DNA of 64,000 nucleotides from Mycobacterium kansasii ATCC 12478 (GCF_000157895.3 NC_022663.1:930001-994000); one strand, 5' to 3'; counted from the stretch's first letter, positions 52,336 to 61,297 are shown. Numbers and translations are program-made. The notes: a model not told the origin generated them from the sequence alone.

Positions 52336-52986
52336 TTATGTGGTCGCGGTTGGGCTCTTGGTGCCGACGGTGATCAGGTCTGACACGATCTGCGTCCAGA
52401 CCGGCCGCCGGACCCGGTGCTGATCGCTCACGACGAACCCGGCGCCCTCGAACAGTGCCCGCATCTCGGCCGGCGAGGCATTATGCTGCGGCTTCCACCT
52501 GCCGGCCGAGGGTACCTGCAGCAGCGGTTGCCGTGCGCTCAGGGCCGCCACGGCCACCAGCCCGCCGGGCGCCAGCACCCGATGGAATTCCCGCAACGCC
52601 GTCGGCTGATCGAAGAAGTGAAACGCGGAGGTCGTCACCACGGCGTCGAGTGCGCCGTCGTCGAAGGGCAATTGCTCGGCCGGACCACGCATCCACTGCA
52701 CTCGGTTGGATCTGGCGCGGGCCTGGTTGAGCATGCCGTCGGACATGTCGACGCCGTAGATCTCGTCGGGATTCAGTTCGCGCTGGATCCGGTCGCTGAG
52801 AATTCCTGTGCCGCAGGCGATATCAGCGATCTTGCGGGATCCGTGGCCGCGTAGTTGCGCAATCACCTCGTCGTGCGGCGGACGGTACACCCACTGCTGC
52901 AACACCGGCAGGTCGTAGGCCGGGGCCAGCAGGCTCCACATCCGGGTGACGACGCCGTTGAGCCCGCGGCGAGGCGTTTGCGTCAT
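52336..52986 (-). CDS. Class I SAM-dependent methyltransferase
   Basis: A 216-residue Methyltransf_11-type enzyme. SAM motif I is IADIACGTGILSD, the acidic motif II VYGVDMSDGML, then QLPFDDGALDAVV and REFHRVLAPGGLV. Substrate unknown. The ATG at 52986 overlaps the stop of the upstream methyltransferase gene (ATGA), so the two are coupled. A longer frame extends into that gene but does not match the family. Confidence 0.9.
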   Translation of the reverse strand: MTQTPRRGLNGVVTRMWSLLAPAYDLPVLQQWVYRPPHDEVIAQLRGHGSRKIADIACGTGILSDRIQRELNPDEIYGVDMSDGMLNQARARSNRVQWMRGPAEQLPFDDGALDAVVTTSAFHFFDQPTALREFHRVLAPGGLVAVAALSARQPLLQVPSAGRWKPQHNASPAEMRALFEGAGFVVSDQHRVRRPVWTQIVSDLITVGTKSPTATT

Positions 52987-53915
52987 ACGCTCAGCACGGA
53001 GCTGTAGTAGATGGTGTCGGCCATCGACACCGAGTCGTTGGTTTGGGGGATCGCCGCAAGACCGTTGTCGGCCAACAGCCGACTCATTCGGGTAGCGGCG
53101 GAGCGCCAGCCCAGCTGGTCCAGATAGCCGCCGACGTCGTTGCGCTCGCCCTCGTAGCCCAGATCGGCGAACTCGAGGTCGAAACCGTGTTCCCGCCACT
53201 TGGCGGTGGCCCGGCGCATCATCTCCCGGGCTTTGTCGACGTCCAGCTGCGACATGTCCGGGACCGCCTCGCAGCCCAGCCGGCTGCCGTCGGCGCTGAG
53301 CGCAGTGATGTCGTCCAGCAAGCGATCCTGAGCAGCCGGCGGCAGATAACCGAAGAGCCCCTCAGCGATCCACGCGGTCGGCCGACTCCTGTCAAAACCC
53401 GCGTGCAGCAAGGCTTTCGGCCAATCGTGGCGCAGATCGACGGCCACCGTGCGCAAATCCGCCGTCGGTGCGGCTCCCAGCCGGGCCAGGGTGGCGGTCT
53501 TGAACCCGATCACCTGCGGCTGGTCGATCTCGAACACCGTCATATCGGCCGGCCATGCCAACCGGTAGGCGCGCGCGTCCAGACCCGATGCCAGGATCAC
53601 GGCCTGACGGATCCCGGCCTGCGTCGCGTCGTGGAAGAACGAGTCGAAGAAGCGAGTCCGTGCGGCCATCGCATCGGGCATGTGCTCGAGCTTCCAGGCT
53701 GACTCGTCGTCGTCGACATCGGCAGCGACAAGATCGCCGGTGGCCCACCGGGTGAAGAAGTCCACGCCGACGGCACGGACCAGCGGTTCGGCAAACCGGT
53801 CCTCGATCACGTTGCGCCGGGCCTTGGTCGCTATCGCCCGGGCTGCCGCCACCATCGTGGCCGTCGCCCCCACACTGGTTGCCAAGTCCCAGGTGTCGTT
53901 GTCTGTGCGTGGCAT
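52983..53915 (-). CDS. Class I SAM methyltransferase, leucine carboxyl methyltransferase-like
   Basis: A 310-residue member of the large mycobacterial family annotated as S-adenosyl-L-methionine-dependent methyltransferases. It carries the N-terminal DLATSVGATATMVAAARA, EDRFAEPLV, VILASGLDARAYRL (SAM site), FEIDQPQVI and WIAEGLFGYLP. Members act on polyketide or phenolic hydroxyls or are uncharacterised. Upstream lies a very AT-rich patch (ACTTAGATAGTATAACG) near 53950 that may contain its promoter. Confidence 0.92.
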   Translation of the reverse strand: MPRTDNDTWDLATSVGATATMVAAARAIATKARRNVIEDRFAEPLVRAVGVDFFTRWATGDLVAADVDDDESAWKLEHMPDAMAARTRFFDSFFHDATQAGIRQAVILASGLDARAYRLAWPADMTVFEIDQPQVIGFKTATLARLGAAPTADLRTVAVDLRHDWPKALLHAGFDRSRPTAWIAEGLFGYLPPAAQDRLLDDITALSADGSRLGCEAVPDMSQLDVDKAREMMRRATAKWREHGFDLEFADLGYEGERNDVGGYLDQLGWRSAATRMSRLLADNGLAAIPQTNDSVSMADTIYYSSVLSV

Positions 53916-54108
53916 ATACCTGCTCTCTCATTCTCGGCCCGGCTAATACTTAGATAGTATAACGAATACTGGAGGTGGCGCGGCTGCACCCCGGGCGCGC
54001 GGCGGCAGCCACGCGCCCGGCGACAGCGGCGGAACGCGATCGGCTTACCGGCAGTGCCGATATTGTCGACGCCCCCTTTGGCGGCGCAGGTGGCATTACC
54101 GTTCCCTC

Positions 54109-54813
54109 ATGACGTTTCAGCCGCCGCCATATCCGCCGCCTGCACAGCCCCCGGGCCCGGGCCGGTACCCACAACAACCCGGCTACCCCGGCGGCTACCC
54201 GCAGCAGCCCGGTCAGTACGGCCAGGCCTATGCGCCGCCTCCGCCACCGCGGGGCACCAATGGCTTTGCGATCGCTTCGCTGATCTTCGGGGTCCTCGGC
54301 GGTGTCCTGCTGAGCGTCATCTTCGGCATCATCGCGCTCAAACAGATCAAGACTCGCGGTCAGGGCGGGCGCGGCATGGCAATCGCAGGTCTGGTGCTGT
54401 CCGCGCTGTGGACGTTACTCATCGGGGCCGCGATCATCGCTGCCGTCGTAAGCAACGACGGTTCGGTGCGCGCAACCAGCCTCGCCGTCGGGGATTGCAT
54501 CGAGTCGATCCCGGGTGACAATGCGCGGGTCGCCACGCTCCCGAAGGTGTCGTGCGCCAAACCACACGAGGGCGAGGTGTATGCGCAGTTGCGGGTGACT
54601 GCAAGTAGTTTCCCGGGGCAGTCCAGCCTGGAGAGCGACTATCGGGAGAGGTGCCTGTCGGCGTTCGCCGGTTATGCGCCCAACGCCGCAGACAGCGAGG
54701 ACTTCGAAAGTTACGTGCTGTATCCCACTCAGGCGACCTGGAACCATGGTGACCGCGACGTGGTATGCATCGCCACCACCAAGGTGAAACGCACCGGGTC
54801 GATCAAAGGCTGA
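54109..54813 (+). CDS. DUF4190/septum-formation-type membrane protein
   Basis: A 234-residue protein. A Pro/Gln/Tyr-rich cytoplasmic N-terminus (1-47, with PQQPG repeats) is followed by two transmembrane helices (about 53-75 and 91-114) separated by KQIKTRGQGGRG, the DUF4190 arrangement. An extracytoplasmic domain (from about 120) with five Cys and the phrase VGDCIESIPGD belongs to the septum-formation/DUF4333-like group. Function unknown; likely a cell-envelope protein. Confidence 0.83.
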   Translation: MTFQPPPYPPPAQPPGPGRYPQQPGYPGGYPQQPGQYGQAYAPPPPPRGTNGFAIASLIFGVLGGVLLSVIFGIIALKQIKTRGQGGRGMAIAGLVLSALWTLLIGAAIIAAVVSNDGSVRATSLAVGDCIESIPGDNARVATLPKVSCAKPHEGEVYAQLRVTASSFPGQSSLESDYRERCLSAFAGYAPNAADSEDFESYVLYPTQATWNHGDRDVVCIATTKVKRTGSIKG

Positions 54814-54859
54814 GCATCGGGTCGCCGGACCGGCGGCGACCCGCGGCTCGGGCGAGTGG

Positions 54860-57751
54860 TCACGAGCGAGTTGTCGGACCGCTGGCCGCACCGGATGCTT
54901 GCGCGAATGACCAGCGGCGCAGCACCAAGACGACCGCCAACACCAGCACGGCCAGCACCGGCAACCACGGCAGCAGGAACCCGGCCGTCAGCATGATGCC
55001 GTAGGCAGCCGAGAGCACCGAGTGCCAGCCGCGGTCGAGCGCACCGAGGAAACCAACCCGGGTCACGGTCGGTTCGGCGGAGATGTTGACGTTGATCGTC
55101 GCGTAGGAAATCTGGTCGCCAAGTGTGGCGCGCTGGGCCCGCAGCGAGTCCAACTCGGCCTGTCGTTGGGTCAGCGACGACTCCGCGGCCAGCAGGTCAG
55201 CGGTGTTGTCCGCGCGGCGCATCAGCTCGAGCAGCCGATTGACCGAGGTCTGTAATGCCTCGATGCGGGCATCGAGGTCGACGCGCTGCGACGTGACGTC
55301 GGCATGGTTGATCGACATCGACCTGACGGCCCCGAGTTTCTTGACGTCGGCCAGCACCGCGTCGAGCTTGTCTGCCGGAATGCGGACCACAAGATTGACC
55401 ACCGGCGACCCGGACCGCGAAGAGGTGCCGGACCGCTCCGAACGCGAGTCCACCCGCCCACCGGCATCGGTGACCTCGGAGACCAGCCGATCGGCCAGCT
55501 GAACAGGCTCCGCGACGACCATCTGCAGCGAACCGGTGGTGACGATGTCACGCTTGTAGGTGCCGTCCGGAGGCGGTGCCGGCGCCTCTGGTGCGGCCAA
55601 GGTGTTCTCGGTGATGCCGCCTTTGGTCCCGGGAGCGGTTGCATCCGCTGTTGCGGAAGGCTTGCCGGCCACTCCCGAGTCGCGGGCGGTGACGGGCAAC
55701 CCGTCGCGGGTGAGCGACCACGCCCAGCCGAGACCGACCAGCACGACGCCGGCGATGGCCACCGCAATTGCGTTGCGCAGCTTGATCGTTCGCGCCACCG
55801 CGGCCGACGCGGTGGCGGACGGCGCCTTGGCCGCCGGCTCTGCCCCGCGGGCACCGGCATTGCCTCGGGGCGGCCACCGATCCCATCCGGCCGGCGTCTC
55901 GACGGGTTGGATCACGCGGTGCTGCACTTCCCCTTCGGTGACCACCCGGTTGTCTTCGCTGTCGAGGGCGACGTACCCGGTGAACCTGGACAGCACGTTG
56001 AACCGCAACGACGTGTCGACGATCCGCTTCTCCAGGTCTTCCCGGAGACCGCCGGCAGCCGCCGCGAAGCGGTCCTCGAGGTCGCGCAGGTGGGCCCGCG
56101 CCCAGTGGGCAGTGACGGCCGGGGCCTCGCGGCGCTGTCCGGCGACGGTCACCGACCAGTCCCCACCATCGCCGGTGGTGCCGCGCAGGGTGAGTGTGCC
56201 GGTCGCGCTTCCCCGATACCGCCCAGTCACCGCCAGCGGCACTCCCGGAAGCAGATCGGGCAGCCGAACCGGGCTTGCGGTGTCCGCGATGGTGTTCAGC
56301 CCTTCGGCGTGCAGTGCCAGTGAGTGCGCGAGCGGCGCGCCGATGCGACGTTGCATGGCGTGCATTGCCTCGTCGAGGCGGTCCTCGCTTTCCACCAGCT
56401 CGCAATGTCCCCCGCCGATATTGGCCAGGCGGTCCAGGAAACCGGCGTTGACGGCCTGGTCCACGCCGACCGTGTGCACCCGCACGTGCTGCAGCTCGTC
56501 CGATAGCTCGCGGAGCAGCTGATCCTCGTTGCCGACCTGCCCGTCGGTGATCAGGACGAGCACCGCGTCACGTCCCTGCGAGCCCCGCAGTAGGGAGAGA
56601 CCCTGCCGCAGTGGCGCGAGCAGTTCGGTGTCGCCGCGCGCGTCGACGCGGGCGAGGTGCTCGATGGCCCGGTACCGGTGCCGATCGCTGGCCTCGACCA
56701 GCCCGTCAGCTAGACCGCCGGCACGGTCGATGCGGTCGCCGAAGGTCAGCACCGCGAACCGGTCGGTGCTGCTGAGCGTATCGACAATGCGCGTCGAAAC
56801 CCGGCGCGCGGCAACGATTTTCCATCCGGCCATGCTGTGGGAGCGGTCCAGCAGCAGCACTACATCCCGCGGACGCGGCGGCGCCCCTGATGCCGGCGGC
56901 AGCACGGTGAGTTGATAGGTGCCCTCGTCACCGTCGGCATCGGGTACCAGCACGAGCGAATCGGTGAGGCCTTCGGCGCCGTAGCGCAGCCGTAGGACGA
57001 AATCCCTATTGGCCCGCTCGCCGGGCTGTACCTTTATCCGGCCGTCGTCTGTCGATACCGCGGGCAGGCTCGACCGCACCTCCGACAGCGTGAGCCCGGC
57101 AGGGTCAATGCCGACGTCGATGGTCGGGAGAACGGGGTACGGGAAGCCGGGCAGCAGCACCGGCGGGGTAATGCGCGAGGCGTCGGGGACGACGTCGGTG
57201 TCGTCGGCGTAGCCGTCGCCGACCGGGCTATCCGCCAGGGGGGCGCCGGGAACGTAGCGCGGCGCGACCAGCAGCGGAAAGCGGAACGTGGCCTCGCCGT
57301 CCTCGTAAGCCAGCGGGCTCACCAGGGTGAGCGCCACGCTGACCCGTTCGGCCGGCAAGATGTTGCCCACCCGCATGGTGAAGACGTCCGGCCGCTCCTC
57401 CTCGACGATGGCCGCGCGACGATCCGACGCGATGGTGTCGTCGTAGGCCCGGCGGGCAGCTTCCCGCTCCAGTAGCTTCGCCTCGACCACCCGCCCGTCG
57501 ACGCTCATCCGCATTCGGGTTACCGCCGCTCGATCCGGCAGCGGGAATACGTAGGTGGCTTCCAGCGGTACGTCGAAGGCGTTGACGAAGTCCTGGGTCA
57601 ACTCGACCTGACTGGTGAGACCGGTGATATCCACCCGAACGTCGACGCGATCGAGCGGCAGATTGCCCCGCGGGGCGTGCCGGGTTCCCAGCCCGGCGTG
57701 GAGGTCCGCGGCTGTCTCCGCGTCGGTCATCGACGTGATGCGGACGGTCAT
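54860..57751 (-). CDS. VIT-VWA-DUF4349 membrane fusion protein
   Basis: A 963-residue protein. Residues about 25-150 form a VIT domain (ELTQDFVNAFDVPLEATYVFPLP). Residues 295-460 are a von Willebrand A domain with MIDAS LLDRSHSMAG and VLITDGQVGN. A helical linker precedes a transmembrane helix near 660-680. Residues 725-900 match DUF4349 (TGSLQMVVAEPVQLADRLVSEV, NLVVRIPADKLDAVL, long coiled coil) and a second helix (about 915-940) ends the protein. DUF4349 is usually a separate lipoprotein, so the fusion is notable. Its start overlaps the stop of the MerR gene. Confidence 0.88.
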   Translation of the reverse strand: MTVRITSMTDAETAADLHAGLGTRHAPRGNLPLDRVDVRVDITGLTSQVELTQDFVNAFDVPLEATYVFPLPDRAAVTRMRMSVDGRVVEAKLLEREAARRAYDDTIASDRRAAIVEEERPDVFTMRVGNILPAERVSVALTLVSPLAYEDGEATFRFPLLVAPRYVPGAPLADSPVGDGYADDTDVVPDASRITPPVLLPGFPYPVLPTIDVGIDPAGLTLSEVRSSLPAVSTDDGRIKVQPGERANRDFVLRLRYGAEGLTDSLVLVPDADGDEGTYQLTVLPPASGAPPRPRDVVLLLDRSHSMAGWKIVAARRVSTRIVDTLSSTDRFAVLTFGDRIDRAGGLADGLVEASDRHRYRAIEHLARVDARGDTELLAPLRQGLSLLRGSQGRDAVLVLITDGQVGNEDQLLRELSDELQHVRVHTVGVDQAVNAGFLDRLANIGGGHCELVESEDRLDEAMHAMQRRIGAPLAHSLALHAEGLNTIADTASPVRLPDLLPGVPLAVTGRYRGSATGTLTLRGTTGDGGDWSVTVAGQRREAPAVTAHWARAHLRDLEDRFAAAAGGLREDLEKRIVDTSLRFNVLSRFTGYVALDSEDNRVVTEGEVQHRVIQPVETPAGWDRWPPRGNAGARGAEPAAKAPSATASAAVARTIKLRNAIAVAIAGVVLVGLGWAWSLTRDGLPVTARDSGVAGKPSATADATAPGTKGGITENTLAAPEAPAPPPDGTYKRDIVTTGSLQMVVAEPVQLADRLVSEVTDAGGRVDSRSERSGTSSRSGSPVVNLVVRIPADKLDAVLADVKKLGAVRSMSINHADVTSQRVDLDARIEALQTSVNRLLELMRRADNTADLLAAESSLTQRQAELDSLRAQRATLGDQISYATINVNISAEPTVTRVGFLGALDRGWHSVLSAAYGIMLTAGFLLPWLPVLAVLVLAVVLVLRRWSFAQASGAASGPTTRS

Positions 57752-58374
57752 GATGGGCTCCGTTCATCGAGGGGCGGGCCTGACAGCAAGCCACGGTCGG
57801 CCAGCAGCTCGAGCAGTGGCCGAGCGGCGGTATGGATCGCGTCCATATCGTGTTCGTCGGGTGCGGCCGGCAGCACCAACAGTGCCCCGCCGGGCAGGTG
57901 GACGGCGGCCAACGTGGTGACAGTGTCAGCACCCTGAGCAGCCGGTTCGGCCGCTGGTTCGGCCGCTGCTTCGGGCGGGGCGGCCCAGAAGCGGTTTCGA
58001 CGACCGGGTACCGGTGCCTCCTGTGACGACGGCTCCGGCTGCGCCATGACTGCGTCGGGGACGGCGGCGACCTTGCGCAGCGTTGCGTCGGTCGCTCCGG
58101 CTAGTTCGGCCTGGATCTCAGCGAGCGAATGGCCCTGCGCCTGACGGCGCTTGACCGCGACTATCTGCAGCAGGTGCCGTGGGCTGTAGACCGCGGTGCG
58201 TCCCTGCCTGGCCGGCGGGTCGACGAGTCCGGCCGTCGTGTACCACCGCACCGCCCGCCGATCGGGCAGCTCCCGGACCCGCCCGTTGGGCGCTCCCGGG
58301 TACGCGGAATCGGCCAGGCTGACGGCGACCCGTCGCACCAGCTCGTCCAGCGTCCACGACGCCCGCCCGGCCAT
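57748..58374 (-). CDS. MerR-family transcriptional regulator
   Basis: A 208-residue regulator. The winged-helix region includes ELPDRRAVRWYTTAGLVDPPARQGRTAVYSPRHLLQIVAVKRRQAQGHSLAEIQ (described here as the recognition and dimer helices, residues about 35-90). A Pro/Ala-rich linker and a hydrophobic tail domain follow. No Cys metal ligands are evident, so it is not a metal sensor of the MerR/CueR kind. It is coupled to the VIT-VWA gene by ATGA. The predicted -10 ends 6 nt before the ATG, so its mRNA may be leaderless. Confidence 0.85.
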   Translation of the reverse strand: MAGRASWTLDELVRRVAVSLADSAYPGAPNGRVRELPDRRAVRWYTTAGLVDPPARQGRTAVYSPRHLLQIVAVKRRQAQGHSLAEIQAELAGATDATLRKVAAVPDAVMAQPEPSSQEAPVPGRRNRFWAAPPEAAAEPAAEPAAQGADTVTTLAAVHLPGGALLVLPAAPDEHDMDAIHTAARPLLELLADRGLLSGPPLDERSPS

Positions 58375-58380
58375 GCGTCG

Positions 58381-58410
58381 ATACTGACACTGTTACTATT
58401 ACACTGTCAA
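58381..58410 (-). promoter_or_regulatory. Promoter and operator of the MerR/VIT-VWA operon
   Basis: On the minus strand TTGACA (58410-58405) and CAGTAT (58386-58381) are separated by 18 bp. The spacer is framed by an inverted repeat, TGACACTGT...ACACTGTCA (58385-58393 and 58401-58409, 8 of 9 matches). A dyad between -35 and -10 with slightly long spacing is how MerR proteins act. The ATG at 58374 coincides with the expected transcription start. Confidence 0.65.
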
Positions 58411-58569
58411 TGTTTGGTAGCGACGGCCATCCGCTCGCACCACACAAATGATGGACTAGCGACCGTCTGCGGCCAACGCCGTTGTCTTCCAAGAATTTCG
58501 ATCAAGCAATCGATGCGCGATGCGCAGCGGGATCGGTGCCGCGCAAAAGATGCTGTCCCTGGGCGCACC

Positions 58570-58899
58570 TCAGCACGGGTGCGGAATGAACAGGGACCAG
58601 CACACATTGGGAGGCTGCCACGGGTACGGAGGTGGTGGATCATTTCCTTCCCAGACAGTCGGAGACACGTTGCCCTGCCCGTAATTGACGTAGTGGTAGG
58701 CGTGGCAGACATTCCAATCCCAATTCGGGCGTCCGTCCGCCGGCGTATTGAAACCACCGCCGTAGCCCCCCGGGTCATCCCCCGGGCACCACTGGTACGG
58801 GCCGCCAGCGTGGGCAATGCCTGCGCCAAGGCCCAAGCCGGCCAAGCCCAAGACGCCAGACGCCAGCACGGATATCGCGAGCCACCTAAGTCGACTCAT
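58570..58899 (-). CDS. Small secreted Cys/Trp-rich protein
   Basis: A 109-residue protein with a classical Sec signal peptide (RLRWLAISVLASGVLGLAGL, cleavage after AHA at about residue 31). The mature part of about 78 residues is rich in Gly, Pro and Trp, with four Cys (WCPGDDPGG, WNVCHAYHY, NVCW, HPC at the terminus) that could make two disulfides. It resembles small mycobacterial exported proteins of unknown function. Monocistronic. Confidence 0.8.
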   Translation of the reverse strand: MSRLRWLAISVLASGVLGLAGLGLGAGIAHAGGPYQWCPGDDPGGYGGGFNTPADGRPNWDWNVCHAYHYVNYGQGNVSPTVWEGNDPPPPYPWQPPNVCWSLFIPHPC

Positions 58900-59734
58900 G
58901 GTCGGTTCCTCTCGTACGGACCCCCGCCGGGGTCGCCAGTGCGATCAAGTACAGACCGTGCCGATGACTACCGATCCCAATAGCTTGCCCATGCATTCTT
59001 GCCGGTGAACCTGCCGGTGACCGGGTGTCGTGACGGTGGTAGGACCGCCGGGCATCGACAAGAGCCTGGTGGCCCGCGAGGTCGCGGCGCTGGCCGCCGG
59101 TCGCGGGGTCAAGGAGTACCGGGCCTTCTGCGTTCGCACGCGCAACCGACAATCAAGGTGAGACAACGGTGCACGCTCAATCCGCCCCGATCAGGCGACT
59201 TGAGCGCCGGTCGGGGGCCGGGCGAAATCACGCCAGCTGGCGCGGTTGTCAACGTTGGCCATCGCGGTGACCTTCCGGGCGGTGCTGGCAGTGAGCGTAC
59301 GCTGTGGCGACCCGCCAGTCCGGCCGATGGCTTTTCGGGATCGCCTTTAGACAGCCGATCTGCAGTCGTATTGCGTGCTGACGTCGGAGCACTTTGCTAG
59401 TGTGCCGCGCCAGCGATTCGTTACCATCGGCTGAGTTTGTAATCAATCGCGTTGCCGGAAGGGATGATTCGGACATTTGCAACACGTGCACGGCCGACGT
59501 CGGAGTTTGTGTTGACCGAGGAGAAACACACAGCTTGCGCAAGCCGGTCGCGACACTCGTCGACGACGAAGGTTTGTCGGCTCGCATCGGCGCCGATCAC
59601 CTCGGCCACAGCCGCGTGTCGAACACTAGATGAGCCGCGGGCGCCGCGACGGCCAGGTGGCCGACCTACTGGACCGGACGGTGCGCACGGGCGATCCAAG
59701 ACAGCGGTCGTTGAGCAAGAAGCGTTGCGCCTTC
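58900..59734. other. Gene-poor accessory spacer
   Basis: About 835 bp between the secreted-protein gene and the AbiE operator. It contains one recognisable relic (59021-59161). Several open frames of 70-130 codons occur on both strands but none has family similarity or a convincing start; I see no RNA gene or repeat. Confidence 0.5.
59021..59161 (+). pseudogene. P-loop relic of an AAA/cyclase-type regulator
   Basis: A stop-bounded frame of 46 codons reads GVVTVVGPPGIDKSLVAREV and continues AALAAGRGVKEYRAFC before ending in TGA. It is plainly the Walker A region of the large mycobacterial cyclase/LuxR-type ATPase regulators (normally GPPGIGKS); the Gly to Asp change would disable the P-loop. 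There is no start codon context and nothing else of the protein remains. Confidence 0.6.
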
Positions 59735-59775
59735 AGTATGCGTTTCGTATCCTCTAGAGGTACGAAACGCATACT
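59735..59775. promoter_or_regulatory. 41-bp near-perfect palindrome upstream of abiEi-like gene
   Basis: Arms AGTATGCGTTTCGTA (59735-59749) and TACGAAACGCATACT (59761-59775) are perfectly complementary. The centre is T plus the 10-bp palindrome CCTCTAGAGG, so only one base is unpaired in 41. It ends 11 bp before the antitoxin ATG. AbiEi-type antitoxins autoregulate by binding inverted repeats at this position, so this is a strong operator candidate; it could also form a cruciform. Confidence 0.8.
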
Positions 59776-59786
59776 TGGAAGTGGAA

Positions 59787-60428
59787 ATGGCGCAGGATCG
59801 CAGTACCCCGCTGCCGACCGGCCTGGCACAGGCACCGATGAAGACTGTTCGGCCTCTCGACGCTGCGCGCAACTATGCCCACCCACGCCCGCAGCTGGCC
59901 CGCCTTACCGAACGTGGACTCCTGCACCGCCTAGCCGACGGCTACTACGCCGTCGTGCCGCAAGACATGGTGGGACGCAGCTGGATGCCGGGCTTGGAGG
60001 TCGCCGCGGCCGGAATCGCATCCGCGATCTACGGCCCGGACAGCATCGTCGTCATGGGCGTCAGCGCCGCACGGCTGCACGGAGCGATTCCGCGCGCGGT
60101 GGCCACCGCGACAGTCGCCGTCCCTCAGCAGCACCGCCCCATCGCGTTGTCTGACCGCCCTGCGGTCGTCCGGTTCGTCAAACGCAACACCCAGAAATTG
60201 GATGCCGAACGCTACGACACCGAGCTCGGCTCGACGCTGGTGACTACACCCGAGCAGACGATCCTGGACCTTGCCCACCGCCCCAAACTCGGCGACACCG
60301 AAATCGACATTCCGACCGCCGTCGCTGCACTTTACGAGCGCAGCGACAAAGACCGCCTGCAAGCGCTGGCGACCGAACAGCGACGCATCGCATCACTGCA
60401 GCGGGCCAGAACCTGGGCCCGACAGTGA
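59787..60428 (+). CDS. AbiEi-family (MenA-like) antitoxin
   Basis: A 213-residue type IV-like antitoxin. An N-terminal winged-helix region (ARNYAHPRPQLARLTERGLLHRLADGYYAVVP) is followed by the AbiEi C-terminal domain with MGVSAARLHGAIPRAVATATVAVP and TTPEQTILDLAHRP. It would bind DNA and repress the operon, and neutralise the nucleotidyltransferase toxin. ATG at 59787 is chosen; a TTG at 59775 inside the palindrome is unlikely. Its stop overlaps the GTG of the toxin gene. Confidence 0.88.
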   Translation: MAQDRSTPLPTGLAQAPMKTVRPLDAARNYAHPRPQLARLTERGLLHRLADGYYAVVPQDMVGRSWMPGLEVAAAGIASAIYGPDSIVVMGVSAARLHGAIPRAVATATVAVPQQHRPIALSDRPAVVRFVKRNTQKLDAERYDTELGSTLVTTPEQTILDLAHRPKLGDTEIDIPTAVAALYERSDKDRLQALATEQRRIASLQRARTWARQ

Positions 60429-61198
60429 ACATCGACGAAAAGATCGCCGTCGCTGAACAATTCGGCGTCGCGACCGAACAAGTCGAGCGCGATCACCTCA
60501 TCTCCCACATCCTGGCATTCCTGGCCCGGGAATTTGGGGACCGAATCCACTTCATCGGTGGGACCGCACTCGCTCGCACCCACCTCCCAGATGGGCGGCT
60601 AAGTGAGGACATTGATCTCATCGCAGTCGGCGATCGCAAATCCGTAGCGGCCGAATTTGACGCCGCCCTGCCTCGCGGTCTCGCCCGCACTCACGGGCGA
60701 CTCACCCTCGACCCGGCACTCAGCAGCGTTCCCGACACGCGCCCTGCAATAATCCGGACCTCCGATGGACTGACAGTGCGGCTACAACTGCTGTCCCCCC
60801 GCGACCGAACGGTGTGGCCGACAGAGCGACGATCCTTAGTTCAACGGTATGCTGACGCCCCCGCCGCGAAGCTGCTGGTGCCAACCCTTCCCGCCTTCGC
60901 CGCATCCAAGACCGTGACGTGGGTCGACCGCCATGCCGCCCGTGATCTCTGGGACCTCTAGGCGCTGTGCTGCCTGGGCGCCATTGATGCCGCCGCCGAG
61001 AGTCTCTACCGGCGCCACGGCCCAACCAACCAGCCACCTGCCCCGCACGACTTCACGACGGCGCCCACGGAGGCCGACTGGCAGAACCAGCTCGCCGGCC
61101 AAACTCGCCTCACGGTCTCGCCGAGGAAGGCCCTACGCGCCGTGCGCGACGCTTGGGCACAGGTCATCGCGTCCGCCGGTCGCATCAACGTTGAATAA
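60425..61198 (+). pseudogene. AbiEii/MenT-like nucleotidyltransferase toxin, interrupted by in-frame TAG
   Basis: The frame starts at a GTG overlapping the antitoxin stop and encodes a DUF1814/AbiEii nucleotidyltransferase: FIGGTALARTHLPDGRLSEDIDL carries the G-G and D-x-D catalytic motifs, and VRLQLLSPRDR follows. A TAG at 60959-60961 stops it after 178 residues at RDLWDL. The same frame then continues for 78 more codons of family-like sequence (ALCCLGAIDAAAESLYRRHG ... LRAVRDAWAQV) to TAA at 61198. The lost residue was probably Trp (TGG to TAG). Toxins of this class block translation by modifying tRNA ends. Activity of the shortened form is doubtful. Confidence 0.82.
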
Positions 61199-61244
61199 AA
61201 CCTCGAAGACTTGGCGAGACTGATCTTGAAAATCGCCTCGGACG

Positions 61245-61284
61245 TGGGGCGGGCGGGGCTCGAACCCGCGACCAACGGATTATG
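61245..61284. repeat. Att-type direct repeat: copy of tRNA 3' half
   Basis: These 40 bp are identical to 63446-63485, the 3' half of the CAT tRNA from discriminator base to anticodon. The distance between copies is 2,201 bp. Duplication of a tRNA 3' half is the hallmark of tyrosine-integrase insertion, so this copy is the displaced end (attR/attL) of a small integrated element. It is not a functional tRNA. Confidence 0.88.
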
Positions 61285-61297
61285 GGCTAACCATTCT

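Noticed and set aside
59394..59757. Open frames before the AbiE palindrome
   Set aside because: No recognisable motif on either strand, no ribosome-binding site, and composition typical of chance frames.
61245..61284. A second tRNA gene
   Set aside because: Only the 3' half (anticodon to discriminator) is present; there is no D-arm or acceptor 5' strand.
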